Source: Antennarius striatus (lineage: Eukaryota; Chordata; Actinopteri; Lophiiformes; Antennariidae). Taken from it: a stretch of 64,000 bases of DNA. The notes beneath the pieces are model-generated. The model saw only the letters and a program-made list of their open reading frames with translations. It was not told the origin of the DNA and made no database searches. The stretch spans positions 15,856,501 through 15,920,500 of the forward strand of contig NC_090785.1 in assembly GCF_040054535.1 (NCBI RefSeq). Reading direction: 5' to 3'. Each line of letters begins with the position of its first letter. Within the stretch, counting starts at the first letter, position 1. Positions 32,919-47,821 of this stretch are shown here, in pieces. A program made the translations under genes and the position numbers.

Positions 32919-35627
32919 TTCGTGTTCGCCTTGCGTGTTTTCTGACTGCATGTATTTTTTTTTATCATGTCGCTGAGTTTGAATAACTTCTATATAAAAT
33001 TTGATATATTGGGGGGGGGGGGGGGATTGGGGATTTTTCGCACCAGTTTCTATTTATTTTCATGACACGAATGCAATGACATAAAGAAGAAAAAAAAACA
33101 GTACAACAGCCTATTGCAAACATGTTTTTATTTTAAATTCATCCAAAAATGTTGTATTTAATATTTCTTTTGCCTTCATTTTCAATTGTCGTCAAGGTCG
33201 TGAAGTGATCATTAGATATTTGCAGCAATGAAAATGAGTGTGTGATGGTTAGAAATACTATAGAATTCTAACAACTCAATTTGGAAAAATGATTTGATTT
33301 GCATAAGTTGTTATTTGTTTTATTTGCTAATATTGATGACATGCAAGCACTGAATTGAAAATGCTTAAAGCTATATTTAACGCAAGCAAGCGGTCGTGGT
33401 TTGGTTGCGGCCATCGATGCGTAAATTACGAGCAAAACCTACATTGAAAAATATGAAAAACATTAAATATGCATTTATATATAATAAATCATGACAATAT
33501 ATATAATCTATTTATGTGGACCGCATTTTGAACCATCAAAACAGAAAAAGAAAACATCTGTATGACTCTCATATGGTTTGTGTCTTGTTAAAATGTTCAA
33601 GTGGCTATTAGGACGCTTCCTTCAATGTGCTCAAACAGGGTTAGAGGTCACTAACAGTTTACACATTTTACAACCTGCTGTCAGCCGCATGGACACTCCA
33701 CACACGGTAAAACCCGCCGGGGAGGCGGCTGAGAGCCGTGACCTTGACCTGTATTTAAGTTAAAAAAAAAAAAAAAAAAGTTTCTGCTGATTTAATCAGC
33801 AAATGTTTTCAATTGTATGAACCTATAAACAACTCAGATTTAATTAACAGTTCCGTTTATAGAGGTAATATCTGTAGAACCTACTAGTGGACATGTTCTT
33901 AAATCTAAAAGGGGAAAAAAAAAAGACAAAGAATACCTCCTGTGTGGTGTGCTGCATATCTACTTTGACTTTGTATCACTAAAATCTCCTTTTTTTTGAG
34001 ATTTTAAATGACTCATTACTGTGATTTCTGAATGCGAGTCGATAAAAGTTTAGCTGAAATGAAAAATGAACAGATAATACCAAAAACAATCTAAAACCCA
34101 AATGAGACTCCCTCAGCTGTAAACTGTTATACACAAATGAGTTGGAGAGAAATGTGTTCCCTGAGACTCCAGTCCACTTGTCCAGATACACCAAACACTT
34201 GACTGACACTATCATGGTGCTAAATGCAAGAATAATCCAATTTGCTTGACAGAGAGCCAGAGTCCTTGTCTAAGTGCGCAGTTATACGGACAGGGTAGAA
34301 GTAGCTCTGCCCAACTGCCACCACTTTGCATGTGCAAGAGATACTTGGGCTTCCTCAAGTCGCTCCATGCAAACACATGTTTAACATTTTAAAGTCAAGC
34401 AAAGAGTCTTCATGTTTATCGATAATACTGGCAGCATTTGGATATAAAGAAAAATGGCAGTGCCACAAAGAGTAGCAAGGTCATGTAGATCCTCTGGCCA
34501 CCCTCTCCTCTGAGGTGTTGAAAAGGCAATGTCAGATAGCGGCGCCATGCAAACCTAAAAATACCCCCCTCAGCCACCACCCACACTGGAAAATAGAGGG
34601 AAACAGTTTGGAATAATCTGCTTTTCCGGGTCTTATCTGAAGAAAGACAGGGATGCATGCTGCTCTATCTCTGCCAGTGTAATCACTGCCAATGCTTTTT
34701 CTGCTGAGCTGCAGACCAGAGCCAACGCAGGAGAGATGGAGGGAAGGCTGCAGACTTTGAGTATTTTGTATTTTCAGCTTTACATGGCAGCTGATTGACA
34801 ACGTCAGGTGAATATATTCAAGTAGAATCATTAATGAAGGAAGCAAACACTGAATAACTGTAAATGTGTTTATGTTGCATCGAGTGTAAAACTAAAAATA
34901 CCCCCAAATCACAGATTATTGTTAATTCTTTAATAAATTATTCCTTAGCTATACAGTACATCGTGATAAATATCAGCTACACAGAATGACTGAACATTAT
35001 TTTTACAGAGAAAGTTTGATATCAGTCCCAACAGAGGGATACATGAAGGGAATCCCCTCTCCCCAAACACATTTTGTGTTAATATTGTTCCCAAAGTGTG
35101 TATTATTACGACCAGGAATTTAATACAACGACTGATTAATGTCAGTTAACAGGACAGCGTTTACTGGTTTAATAATGTTTTTATGACATGCATGCCAACA
35201 AGAACATAGTTGTGCTGTAAGGTGCACTTGTTTTGTGATTTTTTAGATTTCACTGAAATTCTGTTCATCAATAAATCTGTCTATGGATGAGTGGAATGTA
35301 CAAAAGAAAAGGTTAATATGGGTCACGTGATTAAAAACAATGCGCAGCACTGTGGTGACAGGAATTAACGAAATCACACATGTGACTGACCAGAATCTCA
35401 TTCAAACACTGCAATAACCAAAGGTGAGTAGGTTTATATTCCTATATGTGGACAAGGTTTCACCTTGAGCAGCATCACAGTTCAGGAGAGCGAGCGGTCT
35501 ACATTCCATGTAGTAGACACTTGTGTTTAATGTGTGTATAATATAACTTGCAGCATTCATGCTGTTTAAATCATGTGCACTGACCATAAACAGTGCTTTA
35601 TGTGGCAAAGGTCCCGAGGCACTGGGA
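32919..35627. other. nkx2.5 3' untranslated/intergenic region
   Basis: AT-rich DNA between two genes facing each other tail to tail. It contains a 15-base poly-G run at 33011-33025 and an A-run near 33762-33779. No extra gene or recognised repeat was seen. Confidence 0.55.
33483..33488 (+). terminator. Candidate nkx2.5 polyadenylation signal
   Basis: A canonical AATAAA lies 565 bp after the stop codon in AT-rich DNA, the first clear one on this strand after the coding end. Placement is inferred only from position. Confidence 0.4.
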
Positions 35628-37437
35628 TTACAGGAAGGGGAACAGTCGCTTCTTCAAGATATAGAGAACTGTGGCGAAGAAGAGTGCGAGCGCCAGAAAG
35701 ATGAGGAGTTTATCAGTGAGCTCTCTGCGGTTATATTTAGTGATTAGTTTCCTCCCGAGCTGGATCGTACCCGTCATGGTCTTAAATTCATCATTGGTCT
35801 CTTGGATCGTCCGTGACGAAGTTGCTTCAAACACAAGAGAAGATTTTACATGAAAACTCAGTGGAAAAAAAACATTTAAATATTTATCATTTGCCTGTGG
35901 TATAAAGAGAACTGTGTGAACGCTGTTGACACACTCTCGTTCATTTGGGTGTGTTTCTCTGAATTACCTAGTGACGTCACCGTCTCCTCACTCTGCTGAA
36001 CCTGCTGCGCCATCATCCGGCTGATGCTCATTAGGTTCTCTGTAATGTCACTGGTTGTCTGAGCCAAACACTCTTTGGTCATCTTCCTGGGAAGAAAATA
36101 CAAATCAACATATAAATATAAACTATAAATACCCTACTGACAATAAAATGTATAATCCTAAAGATGCAAAAGCCACTTACAGTATTATTTTTTACAGGAA
36201 AGACTTAGACATTGTCTCAAAAAACACTATTGATGCATAAAGCTGATCCCTGCCTCTGTTTTAGGAGACATTTTTACCCACCTCTGTCTCACAGTGCTAT
36301 CAGTCCCATTGAACAGCACCTGCTTTTCCAGGTTGTCTATGGATAGTTTGCTGGCCAGGTTAGCTTTTCTCCAACCTGTCTGGTTACTACAAAACAAACA
36401 CAAATAACATTCATTATGCATACATTGTGAAAGCCTAATTCGTCCGTTTTCCATGTGCTTCATCCACACTTGTGCGGTATTATCAAAACAAGAATGTGAC
36501 ACTTTGGAAGAAATGGTTGCCTGAGAATAAATTAAGACAATTACCTCAGCATCTGTTTCTTGTGCCCCTCTACCTGAGTGGTAAGTGTCTGCTTGTCTGA
36601 CACTTTGTCCTGCTCCAGAGCCATCTGCTCTAAATCCTGTTAAAGAACAAAATGATAGAAAATTTCCTGAATCATTTATCTTAATTAGAAATTTCCTGAA
36701 AAAAAAAGAGATAACCTTAAATTACCTCACCTGAATCCGTAATCTGAGACTGTGAAATCTCTTTTTCACATTTGCGTTCAACTCCGTCAGTTTGCTCTGA
36801 GGACCTGTGCACTCCATGATGTCCTGGGGAGGCATCAAAACAGGAATCAGCCTATGTCACTGATAATAAATAACATTTATTATCAGCTTCTGTTATTCCT
36901 GGAGCCCACTGCCAGTTATCCGAATCACTCTGTCAGGCATAATAAAAATCTATTGACAAAAGGTTGAATATAAAGCAAGTCAATTACATTTAATGTACTG
37001 CCATTATTCTAAACAATAATCCATTTTTATTTGTTCATTTGCATTCTATGAAATGTCAAACGAAATGACAAACGACAAGAGACGTACAATCACAAAACTG
37101 AAATAAAAAGACAGTAACGTAGTCCATATTCCATATCAAAATGACTATTAAGTTGATATTATACTCGTATTTAAAAAAGTCGCGTCTGTTCCAGTGACTC
37201 ATGTTTTCAGGACTCCAGCTCCCAGCGGCAGCAGCGGAACACCGCGAGTAACGGAGGAGCTACCAAACACAAACCGACAGCCCCCGGGCTGGCACACGGT
37301 AAAACCAGCATGACCTATGACTCTCAGAATTAACATGTATTACTGAATATCCCCACCTGGATGAGAGCTTTAATTTCCAAGTCGTATTTGAGTATTTCTT
37401 GCTCACATATTCGTACGTGGACATCTGAAGACGCCAT
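35628..37437 (-). CDS. bnip1: BNIP1 / Sec20, ER SNARE
   Basis: Six exons on the minus strand: 37357-37437, 36731-36823, 36545-36636, 36282-36386, 35968-36086 and 35628-35824, all with GT-AG borders. They encode 228 aa, the human BNIP1 length. The start ATG opens MASSDVHVRICEQEI, near-identical to the family. Features: N-terminal coiled coil (about 15-85), GWRKANLASKLSIDNLEK (94-111), the Sec20-type SNARE region (about 125-200, with SISRMMAQQVQQSEE and GTIQLGRKLITKYNRRELTDK), one C-terminal transmembrane helix (about 203-220) and a lumenal-side tail KKRLFPFL. BNIP1 is a tail-anchored SNARE of the syntaxin-18 complex acting in Golgi-to-ER retrograde fusion; BH3-like and apoptosis roles are reported for mammals. 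It faces nkx2.5 tail to tail, as in human. Confidence 0.96.
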
Positions 37438-37515
37438 GTTGTCAACGTAGTCAAATCGCGCTACGGCAAGCCGGAAGTCTAGTTCCTGTTTCTACTGTCT
37501 ACGTCACACTTCCGA
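37438..37515 (-). promoter_or_regulatory. bnip1 core promoter motifs
   Basis: Within 80 bp upstream of the bnip1 ATG are CCGGAAGT (37471-37478), an ETS-family site, an inverted ACTTCCG at about 37508-37514, and TACGTCA (37500-37506), a CRE-like site. No TATA box is seen. This is a typical TATA-less housekeeping arrangement. Confidence 0.6.
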
Positions 37516-37925
37516 AGGCAATTAAACACAAAACAATAACTGGATATAAAGCTAATTGATTAGAAAAAAATGTCTCTTGAAAAATACATGAAGTATAATA
37601 GCGAAACTTCAGAGTTTAAATACTCTTCAAACTTCTACGTGTCTTTATATTTTTGTTAAATTGTATTACAGGGATGAAATGCAAATGCACTCCTTCATTT
37701 CATGAGGTACATGTATAAACAGACTATATACAGTATATCATATATAATTTTTTTAATCACAAAATTAAATGTTAAGACTTTTTAAACAAAACTAAATGCA
37801 AAAGCTAGACTAATGAAGTTACTGTTCATAATTTGTGACACAAAAATGACACAATATCCAACACAAAACATCAACATTTAATAAAGGTATGGTCAATAAA
37901 ATTAACAATGGCAAAAAACACAATA
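37516..37925. other. Short AT-rich intergenic spacer
   Basis: No gene recognised. In human the CREBRF gene lies between BNIP1 and ATP6V0E1; nothing resembling it occurs here or at 38327-38706. Confidence 0.6.
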
Positions 37926-38313
37926 GGGGAGGCACGGTGGTGAAGTGTGTAGCGCTGTCGCCGCACAGCAAGGCGGGTCTGGGTTCGCATGTTTTTAAAT
38001 TTTTTTTTTTAATTTTAAATTTTATATACTGTTATAATCCCCAAAGGGAAATTAAGAATGCACATTAAGAATGTTCTTTCCTTGTCTGAGTTAATTCTCT
38101 CTGGGTTCTCCGGCTTCCTCCCACATCCAAAAACATAAGCTTCAGGTTGATTGGCTGGTCCCAAATTGACCATCGGAATGAGTGTGTGTGCGTGCGCATG
38201 CTTGTGTTTAGCTCTGCGGTGCACTGGCCTCACGGCCTAAGACATGCTGGGATAGGCTCCAGCTCCCCGCGACCTGCCAAGTGTATGAAGCGGGTTGAGA
38301 AAATGAATGAATG
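37926..38313 (+). mobile_element. SINE-like repeat with 13-bp target duplication and an internal insert
   Basis: Same family as at 1398-2152: GGCACGGTGGTGAAGTGTGT head, GGTTCTCCGGCTTCCTCCCA block, GCTGGGATAGGCTCCAGCTC block, and a GAATGAATG tail. The direct repeat AAAAAACACAATA flanks it at 37913-37925 and 38314-38326. Between about 37988 and 38071 it is interrupted by AT-rich sequence containing TAATCCCCAAAGGGAAATTA, which resembles an inverted fish retroelement tail, so a second insertion hit this copy. Confidence 0.82.
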
Positions 38314-38706
38314 AAAAAACACAATATACATAATATATTAAACAATTTAATCCAAGTAAAGATTGCTTTAAATGGATAAAAGCACATTCAGTGAGATCTG
38401 AGGTCCTTTTGGAATCAATTTAAGGCATTGCTTAATCACACAGGAGCTTGACTTAAAGACGAATCAGTAAGAATGGTCACTGCACATCCTAATAGTGATG
38501 GAGGTGCTGAAGCGTCATGTTCTGTTCTCTCCTGCTGAGAAAAATAGAAATGAACACAATTTTAGAGACAAAAAAATAGCAATAAATTAAATGTATATTG
38601 TAGTGCACATGTGATTAGAATATATACAAGCAACCAAGACGGTGTATCAAAGTTCCTTTTTAAAGAAGACAACCTTTACCTGCACGGTAAGTCCTGGCAT
38701 GACACA

Positions 38707-39744
38707 CTAAGGCCAGTGATAGTGAAGGTACCAGATGGTGTCATTGGACAATGAGGGCCCAAGAAGGGGGTTTAGCTGGGCCAGAATTGCTATCAACCAA
38801 CTGAAAGGAGAGGATACTAAGGTCATACAAGTCAATAAAATCAATTACATCATTCAAAGGTTCCCGATATGGTCTATTTTTTACTCTCAAACTAAAATTA
38901 AATCTGAATTTAGACCACATTATCAAAATGAAACAACTAGTTGTTAGAATTATGAAACAGCCTCATAATTAGGGGCCCCCTAGTTTATGGGGACATCAGA
39001 GATCATATAAATACAACAGCATATGGCTAATATAGAGAACTACAGAGCAACTAAATAATGTGTGATGAATAAACAGTCTTCAACCAAAAAATATGTTTAA
39101 GATACAGATCGATAATGGTAATACTTACAAAAGGTAGCAGCAAACTGCAGTTAAAACCAGCATAGTGACGATCACCCTGGGTGGTCAGAAAAACAATGTT
39201 GAAAGGCCTGGTTGGTGCACAGAGGGTTAAAACATCCCGGACATAGCCTGATCCCGTGACAGAACGGGAAGTTCTGTTACACAGATAATCTACACATGAT
39301 AACAGTACGTTAGCTTTTACATTACTTTGTGCATCGGCACTTAAAGACGTTTTAAAAATGCAGCTCAGTTGCATCCATAAATACATAAATAAACCCAACA
39401 TTAATGGAACTTTATTCGGATAAAGTTTCGTTGGACACATGCTATCGAATTAGCTTCGGCTAGCTAACAACGTCGTTTGAGATCAACTTTAAAGGTCTGA
39501 CATTCAAAGATTCTTCAAGTAACGTGGATGAATTTACACTTAAGAACATGAATTTGATGAATTTACTACATGCGTACAGTACTTGAATCGGAACAGAGGT
39601 AGCTTCCACCTGGTGGTCAAGTGGAAGCTAACAAACTTACCCTCTGTTTGGTCCCTTTGGGATTAACCACGGAACTACTCCTCCAATAATACCCCAAAAC
39701 AGGGTCATCACTGACATTGCAATCACAAAACGTAGTTCCGCCAT
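38707..39744 (-). CDS. atp6v0e1: V-type proton ATPase subunit e1
   Basis: Three short exons on the minus strand, 39641-39744, 39129-39176 and 38707-38800, with GT-AG introns, add up to exactly 81 codons plus stop, the human ATP6V0E1 length. The protein starts [20 protein letters not shown] and contains [33 protein letters not shown] and ends IWYLHYHWP. Two hydrophobic helices are visible (about 6-28 and 36-60), with an N-glycosylation sequon at N70-D-T. Subunit e belongs to the membrane V0 sector of the vacuolar proton pump that acidifies endosomes, lysosomes and secretory organelles. The YHWP ending and the neighbours bnip1 and rpl26 favour e1 over e2. The exons are too short to stand out as open frames; overlapping longer frames are in the wrong phase. 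Confidence 0.95.
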
Positions 39745-40030
39745 GATGTTCCAAAAATAAGAAGAATACAGTAGATGGAAAAAATTTGGAACTGAGAAAC
39801 TTCAGAACCACCCAGCTGTGACAGAATATCACCAGACTGAAAACGAATGAATTTTACTATGGAGAAGCCACTAAAAGCTTCCTACTGGTTCTGATTGGCT
39901 TAGCCTGAAATTACGACTAAAATCCAAACCAATTATTATCCACCACTGCTAACCATAACCAATCTTGTACAAGAAGTAAAGTCAATAGCCAATCAGAGGC
40001 TGAGTAGGGTCGGCTTATCTTTTACCATAG
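39745..40030 (-). promoter_or_regulatory. atp6v0e1 promoter with evenly spaced CCAAT boxes
   Basis: Upstream of the first exon are CCAAT boxes on the plus strand at 39929-39933, 39959-39963 and 39989-39993, exactly 30 bp apart, plus an inverted one (ATTGG) at 39894-39898. CCAAT boxes are bound by NF-Y, and arrays with about 30-bp spacing are typical of NF-Y promoters. No TATA box is obvious. Confidence 0.55.
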
Positions 40031-40596
40031 TAGAATGTGGTCTTCACATGAGGAGGCAGGGGTCACATGACCATTAGACAGGAAGAGGAGATGTCGTCTC
40101 AACATCTGCGTTTGATCCTCTATGATGAAAGTCCAAATGAAGCTCATTCTTCTTGATCTCTGCGCTATTTCACATCAATTGTTTGACTGTCTGACTGGTA
40201 AACCATTTTGTAATTATTACAATTTAAAAAAAAAAATTGCCCTTCTTCTTAATTTGTATTATTTTTTTTATACACTTCCTGCAATTTCTGCAAACAGAAT
40301 GGTGAAAAGTTTACACCCATTATTCATTTTGAAAAATTACAAAATCAACTGCCAAGTAACAACTATTTAATTTTGAATAACTCAAATCTATTTTCAGGCT
40401 GCATTAATATAAGCCATTTTCGCCAGCAGGATGTAAGTAAAATCTGTTGTAACTAGCAAAAATGACAGTTCCGTTAGAAACACTAAATCCCCCCATCTTC
40501 TTTCCTGGGGTGTTCTTGCAGCTGCTGTGCAGGTTACTTCAGACATCCATTCATCAGCAATATTTTTCAGTGTTTTCTCATAATGGATGAACTGCG

Positions 40597-40700
40597 TAAA
40601 CCCATCCATCCATCTTCTTCCGCTTATCTGGGGTCGGGTCACGGGGGCAGCAGCTTAAGCAGGGAAGGCCAGATTTCCCTCTCCCTAGCCACTTTGTCCG
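40597..40700. mobile_element. Fragment of a common fish interspersed repeat
   Basis: The stretch with CCATCCATCTTCTTCCGCTT, GGGTCGGGTCACGGGGGCAG and CAGCTTAAGCAGGGAAGGCC matches, by recall, an abundant fish repeat. Only the first ~100 bp is present. Family not named. Confidence 0.55.
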
Positions 40701-41180
40701 CGTAAACCCCTCTGCAAAATTCTGGTTGTACTCCACAGGTTCCTATGAGGACAAAGGAGCAACGCCTCTACCGCCAGCTTCTCACATCATCTTTCGGATG
40801 AACCCAGTAACATTATCAAGGGAACTTGTTTCACTTCTAAAGATCTTATTCTTTCACTCCTAACACAGAACTCAACCACAGGTGAGGGTTGGGAAACATG
40901 TCGACACATACAAGAGTTTTGTCTGTCGGCTCAGCTCTCACTTCACCACAGTCCATTTCAACGCAAAAAAATACAGATGACCCTAAATTATCTCAGTCTC
41001 AATTTCTATTTTCTCCCATCACTAATGAACAAGAACCCCAACAAATATAAACCCTTGTTTTTACCAGAGACTCCTTTACCTACGTGTTACCTTAAACCTA
41101 CAACATACAAACAACTGTACAAAAACAGACATGCACGACAAAATAAAGCACAAGAAACAATTTGTGGTCCATTTACACAA

Positions 41181-41186
41181 TTTATT
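41181..41186 (-). terminator. rpl26 polyadenylation signal
   Basis: TTTATT on the plus strand, AATAAA on the coding strand, starts 19 bp after the rpl26 stop codon. The very short 3' UTR is typical of ribosomal protein genes. Confidence 0.8.
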
Positions 41187-41204
41187 GATAGCAAAAGATT
41201 ATTT

Positions 41205-45233
<4,029 letters not shown>

Positions 45234-45881
45234 TCATGCTTGACAGGCTGTGGTTAATAAACGTCACCAAAAACACCCGCTTGCCCAAGACATTACTACA
45301 GACAACGCCAGCAAATCAAATATATTAACATTAGTAACATTAGCGTACACCTTAGTTTATATTCGTAGCATTCTAAATTAATTGCTTACTATATACTTGG
45401 AACTCCGTCCTTTTCAGTGTGGGAGTAAGAGTGCAATCATTTGTAGCACACTGTATAGTAGATGGTAGCATCAACACAGTATGCTAGCTTCGGTATGGCT
45501 ATGCTAGCAATTGACGCTACTGTTTTGCATTAGAATGAACTCATTCGGTTTCTTCCGTAAATTATAACATCGTTACTACTGTCAAACCAGCTACAGTCTG
45601 AAAATAAACTATATTATCTGCAGTGAAAGCCAGTTACTTAGCAAATAACACCACGAATCAAGCGTCTTCAGATACCAACATGCGGATACGATCTTCTCTG
45701 GGGAGACAACTACTGTTGTATTTTATTTCGTAAAACGACTATAAACACATTCAAAACTAATCATCTTTTTTACTGTGACATTGTTAACGGGGTGTTTCCA
45801 CTGAGTCAGGGGTACACGATGACCGTAAAGCACGGATGGATGCTGATTACTTCACTGATATTTTCTCGCCAGGAATCTTAC

Positions 45882-45917
45882 CCTGCCGTTTGCTCCTCTA
45901 TGGCCGGCGGAAAAGAG
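45882..45917 (-). other. rpl26 noncoding first exon with TOP-like start
   Basis: On the minus strand the sequence starts CTCTTTTCCGCCGGCC and ends GGCAGG before GTAAGA at 45881-45876, a consensus donor. A C followed by pyrimidines is the 5' terminal oligopyrimidine motif used for growth-dependent translational control of ribosomal protein mRNAs. The exon contains no ATG and would splice to 45189. The exact start base is inferred. Confidence 0.7.
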
Positions 45918-45990
45918 AGTCTGCGACTACTTCCGCTGGCCTTAGTTCACACTGAAATCTCGCGAGATCTACGACGACGACCGGAAGAAA
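45918..45990 (-). promoter_or_regulatory. rpl26 promoter with TCTCGCGAGA palindrome
   Basis: TCTCGCGAGA at 45958-45967 lies about 40 bp upstream of the inferred start. This perfect palindrome is a known CpG-island promoter element of vertebrate housekeeping genes, bound by BANP. CCGGAAG at 45981-45987 is an ETS-type site. No TATA box. Confidence 0.65.
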
Positions 45991-46439
45991 CGCAAATAAA
46001 ATGATCACATTGAACACGTGACATAAATAATTCCATCTGCGCCTATTGGTGGCTTTTACAGAGCTGGATGTTAAGTTAACATCTTGATTTTGTCGTATGG
46101 CTTGTTTTTGGAAAGCTTTTCATTCATTTTGTCACATCCCAAGTTAAATATAATACAAAAACAAACATCTCTGCTTAGAAATGTGGGTTTTATTTTTGCG
46201 AAAGTACAACCTGACATCATGGCTGTATTGCCGACGTTATCAAATATTGCCACAAGATGTCGCCAAGCCCAATTAGTCAATAACATGGTCATTATTTTGG
46301 AAGTTTTGTACACGAATCAAGTTTTGGCATATGTTCTTCTCTCACTGTGATGCTGTAATACACTGTAATACAGTTAGTTCTACTGATTATAATATATTAA
46401 TAACAGATATATGTGAGTCATAAACGTCATGATGTATTT
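45991..46439. other. Spacer between divergent rpl26 and ppp2r2b promoters
   Basis: No gene recognised. Short frames (for example 46071-46350 on both strands) lack family features. Confidence 0.5.
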
Positions 46440-46936
46440 TGTACGTTTTTGTGCCCTGAATTCGTTGTGGAGAACTCCATAAGCCTCTGCGTCGGGTGAA
46501 ATTGTCGTGCGTGGTTCATTGGGGCGGGGGTGGGGGGTTGAGCTCCACCTGAGAACCAACCAGCGTCAGCTGAGAGATGAGAGAGGAGTCGACCCCCTGT
46601 CCTGCTCTCACTCTGACAACTGGGCTGCATCCACGGGATGAACTACCGACACGGAAGCCGGCGCATACCCGGACACCTTGCGCAATTGGCTTCCCGAACG
46701 GCGCGCAGTTTCACCGGATCCCGCTGTTTTCCGGCGCTGTCTGCCTGCGAAAAGTGATGCTGTCATAACCCCCCCCCTCCTCCTCCTCCTCCTCCTCCTC
46801 CTGCACCGTGGACGAAGAGCCTCGATCCCCCTCCCGCTCCCCGTGCTTACTCTCCGGCTGGCTGTCTCGGTGGCAGTGCGGATGTGGCGCCCGCAACACA
46901 ACGCTCTACACAAGTCGGCCAGCATCGGAGAAGAAG
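46440..46936 (+). promoter_or_regulatory. GC-rich promoter and 5' UTR of ppp2r2b
   Basis: The sequence becomes GC- and CpG-rich from about 46470, with GGGGCGGGG (46519-46527, an Sp1/GC box) and a CCC-(CTC)n run at about 46770-46802 that is probably in the 5' UTR. An out-of-frame ATG at 46882 opens a 45-codon frame that ends at 47019 and overlaps the main ATG at 46937, so it could dampen translation. Confidence 0.6.
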
Positions 46937-47015
46937 ATGAAATGTTTTTCCCGCTATCTCCCATACATTTTCCGCCCTCCGAGCACCATCCTGTCCTCCA
47001 CTTGCCACACCGAAG
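46937..47015 (+). CDS. ppp2r2b: First coding exon of PP2A regulatory subunit B55-beta, beta2-type N-terminus (partial gene)
   Basis: ATG at 46937 opens 26 codons, MKCFSRYLPYIFRPPSTILS then STCHTE, followed by one base and the donor GTAGGG at 47016. This matches, from memory, the alternative N-terminus of human PPP2R2B isoform B-beta2, which ends HTE at an exon border. The B-beta2 leader is basic and hydrophobic and directs the PP2A holoenzyme to the outer mitochondrial membrane in neurons. The WD40 propeller would come from downstream exons; I did not find the shared second exon before 64000, so the gene continues past the window and the rest is probably intron 1. Which teleost co-orthologue this is cannot be told. 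Confidence 0.78.
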
Positions 47016-47780
47016 GTAGGGTGGGACGCCGGTGAGGTGGGGGGTAGGGGTAGGGGTAGGGGGGGGGCTGTCAGGCGCTGGGAGTTGCTGACTTCCAGCG
47101 TGTGTCGTGGATGTGACCGCTGCTCCGTGCCCGACACCACAGGATGGGCTGCATGTGTGCAGAAGTTCAGTTCGTCACTGCGTGAAGTTGTTGGAGCCTC
47201 TGTCAAACGTGAAGATGGGCGACATGAAGATCAGTGGTGCAGATTGTTACGTGTCAACTGTCTTGTGTCAAGAGTGACACTGACTCTTGACAAACACACA
47301 GGTCTACACCATAATTAAAAATTCTTTATTTGCTTATAAATAAAAAATCCATGACAGTGTGCCTGGGACCGCACCAGACCTAATTCACCTTGAATTCCCT
47401 AAACTCAGGATGACTTTTCCTTTAAATTCAGTAGTATTTAGCTCATATCCTCCAAACAGTTATTGCTACCTTTGTACAATTTTTCTATGTGTGTGATTTT
47501 TTTTTTTTTAAATTCTTGTGTTTAGAAGAGCAGGGTGATTTGTCCTGCTGATGGTGCTGTCAGGCTGGCCAGACCAAGAGGGTCTGCATGTTTGTATAAC
47601 CAGTCATTTACTAGGTCATAATGTGGAGACTGAGGCACTGCATTATTTAGCTTTGCATGGTTGCCCTCTTTCCTGTACACACTCTGCCCTCGGCCCTCTG
47701 GCACAGGGAGGAAGATGGTGTGATGATACAGTCTGCACTGGAGTTTACAGTCACACAGCCTATATATAGCCTATAGGGCT

Positions 47781-47821
47781 ATGTGTGTGTGTGCATGCGT
47801 GCCTGTGTGTGTGTGTGTGTG
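47781..47821. repeat. (GT)n microsatellite
   Basis: Short GT repeat interrupted by GCATGCGTGCC. Confidence 0.9.

Larger units (their letters stand above)
40031..41204. other. Intergenic spacer between atp6v0e1 and rpl26
   Basis: No gene recognised. It contains one repeat fragment at about 40597-40700, listed separately, and the rpl26 polyadenylation signal at its right edge. Confidence 0.55.

Noticed and set aside
38741-38926. 61-codon minus-strand frame over atp6v0e1 exon 3
   Set aside because: The true exon (38707-38800) is read in another phase that gives the conserved subunit e C-terminus.
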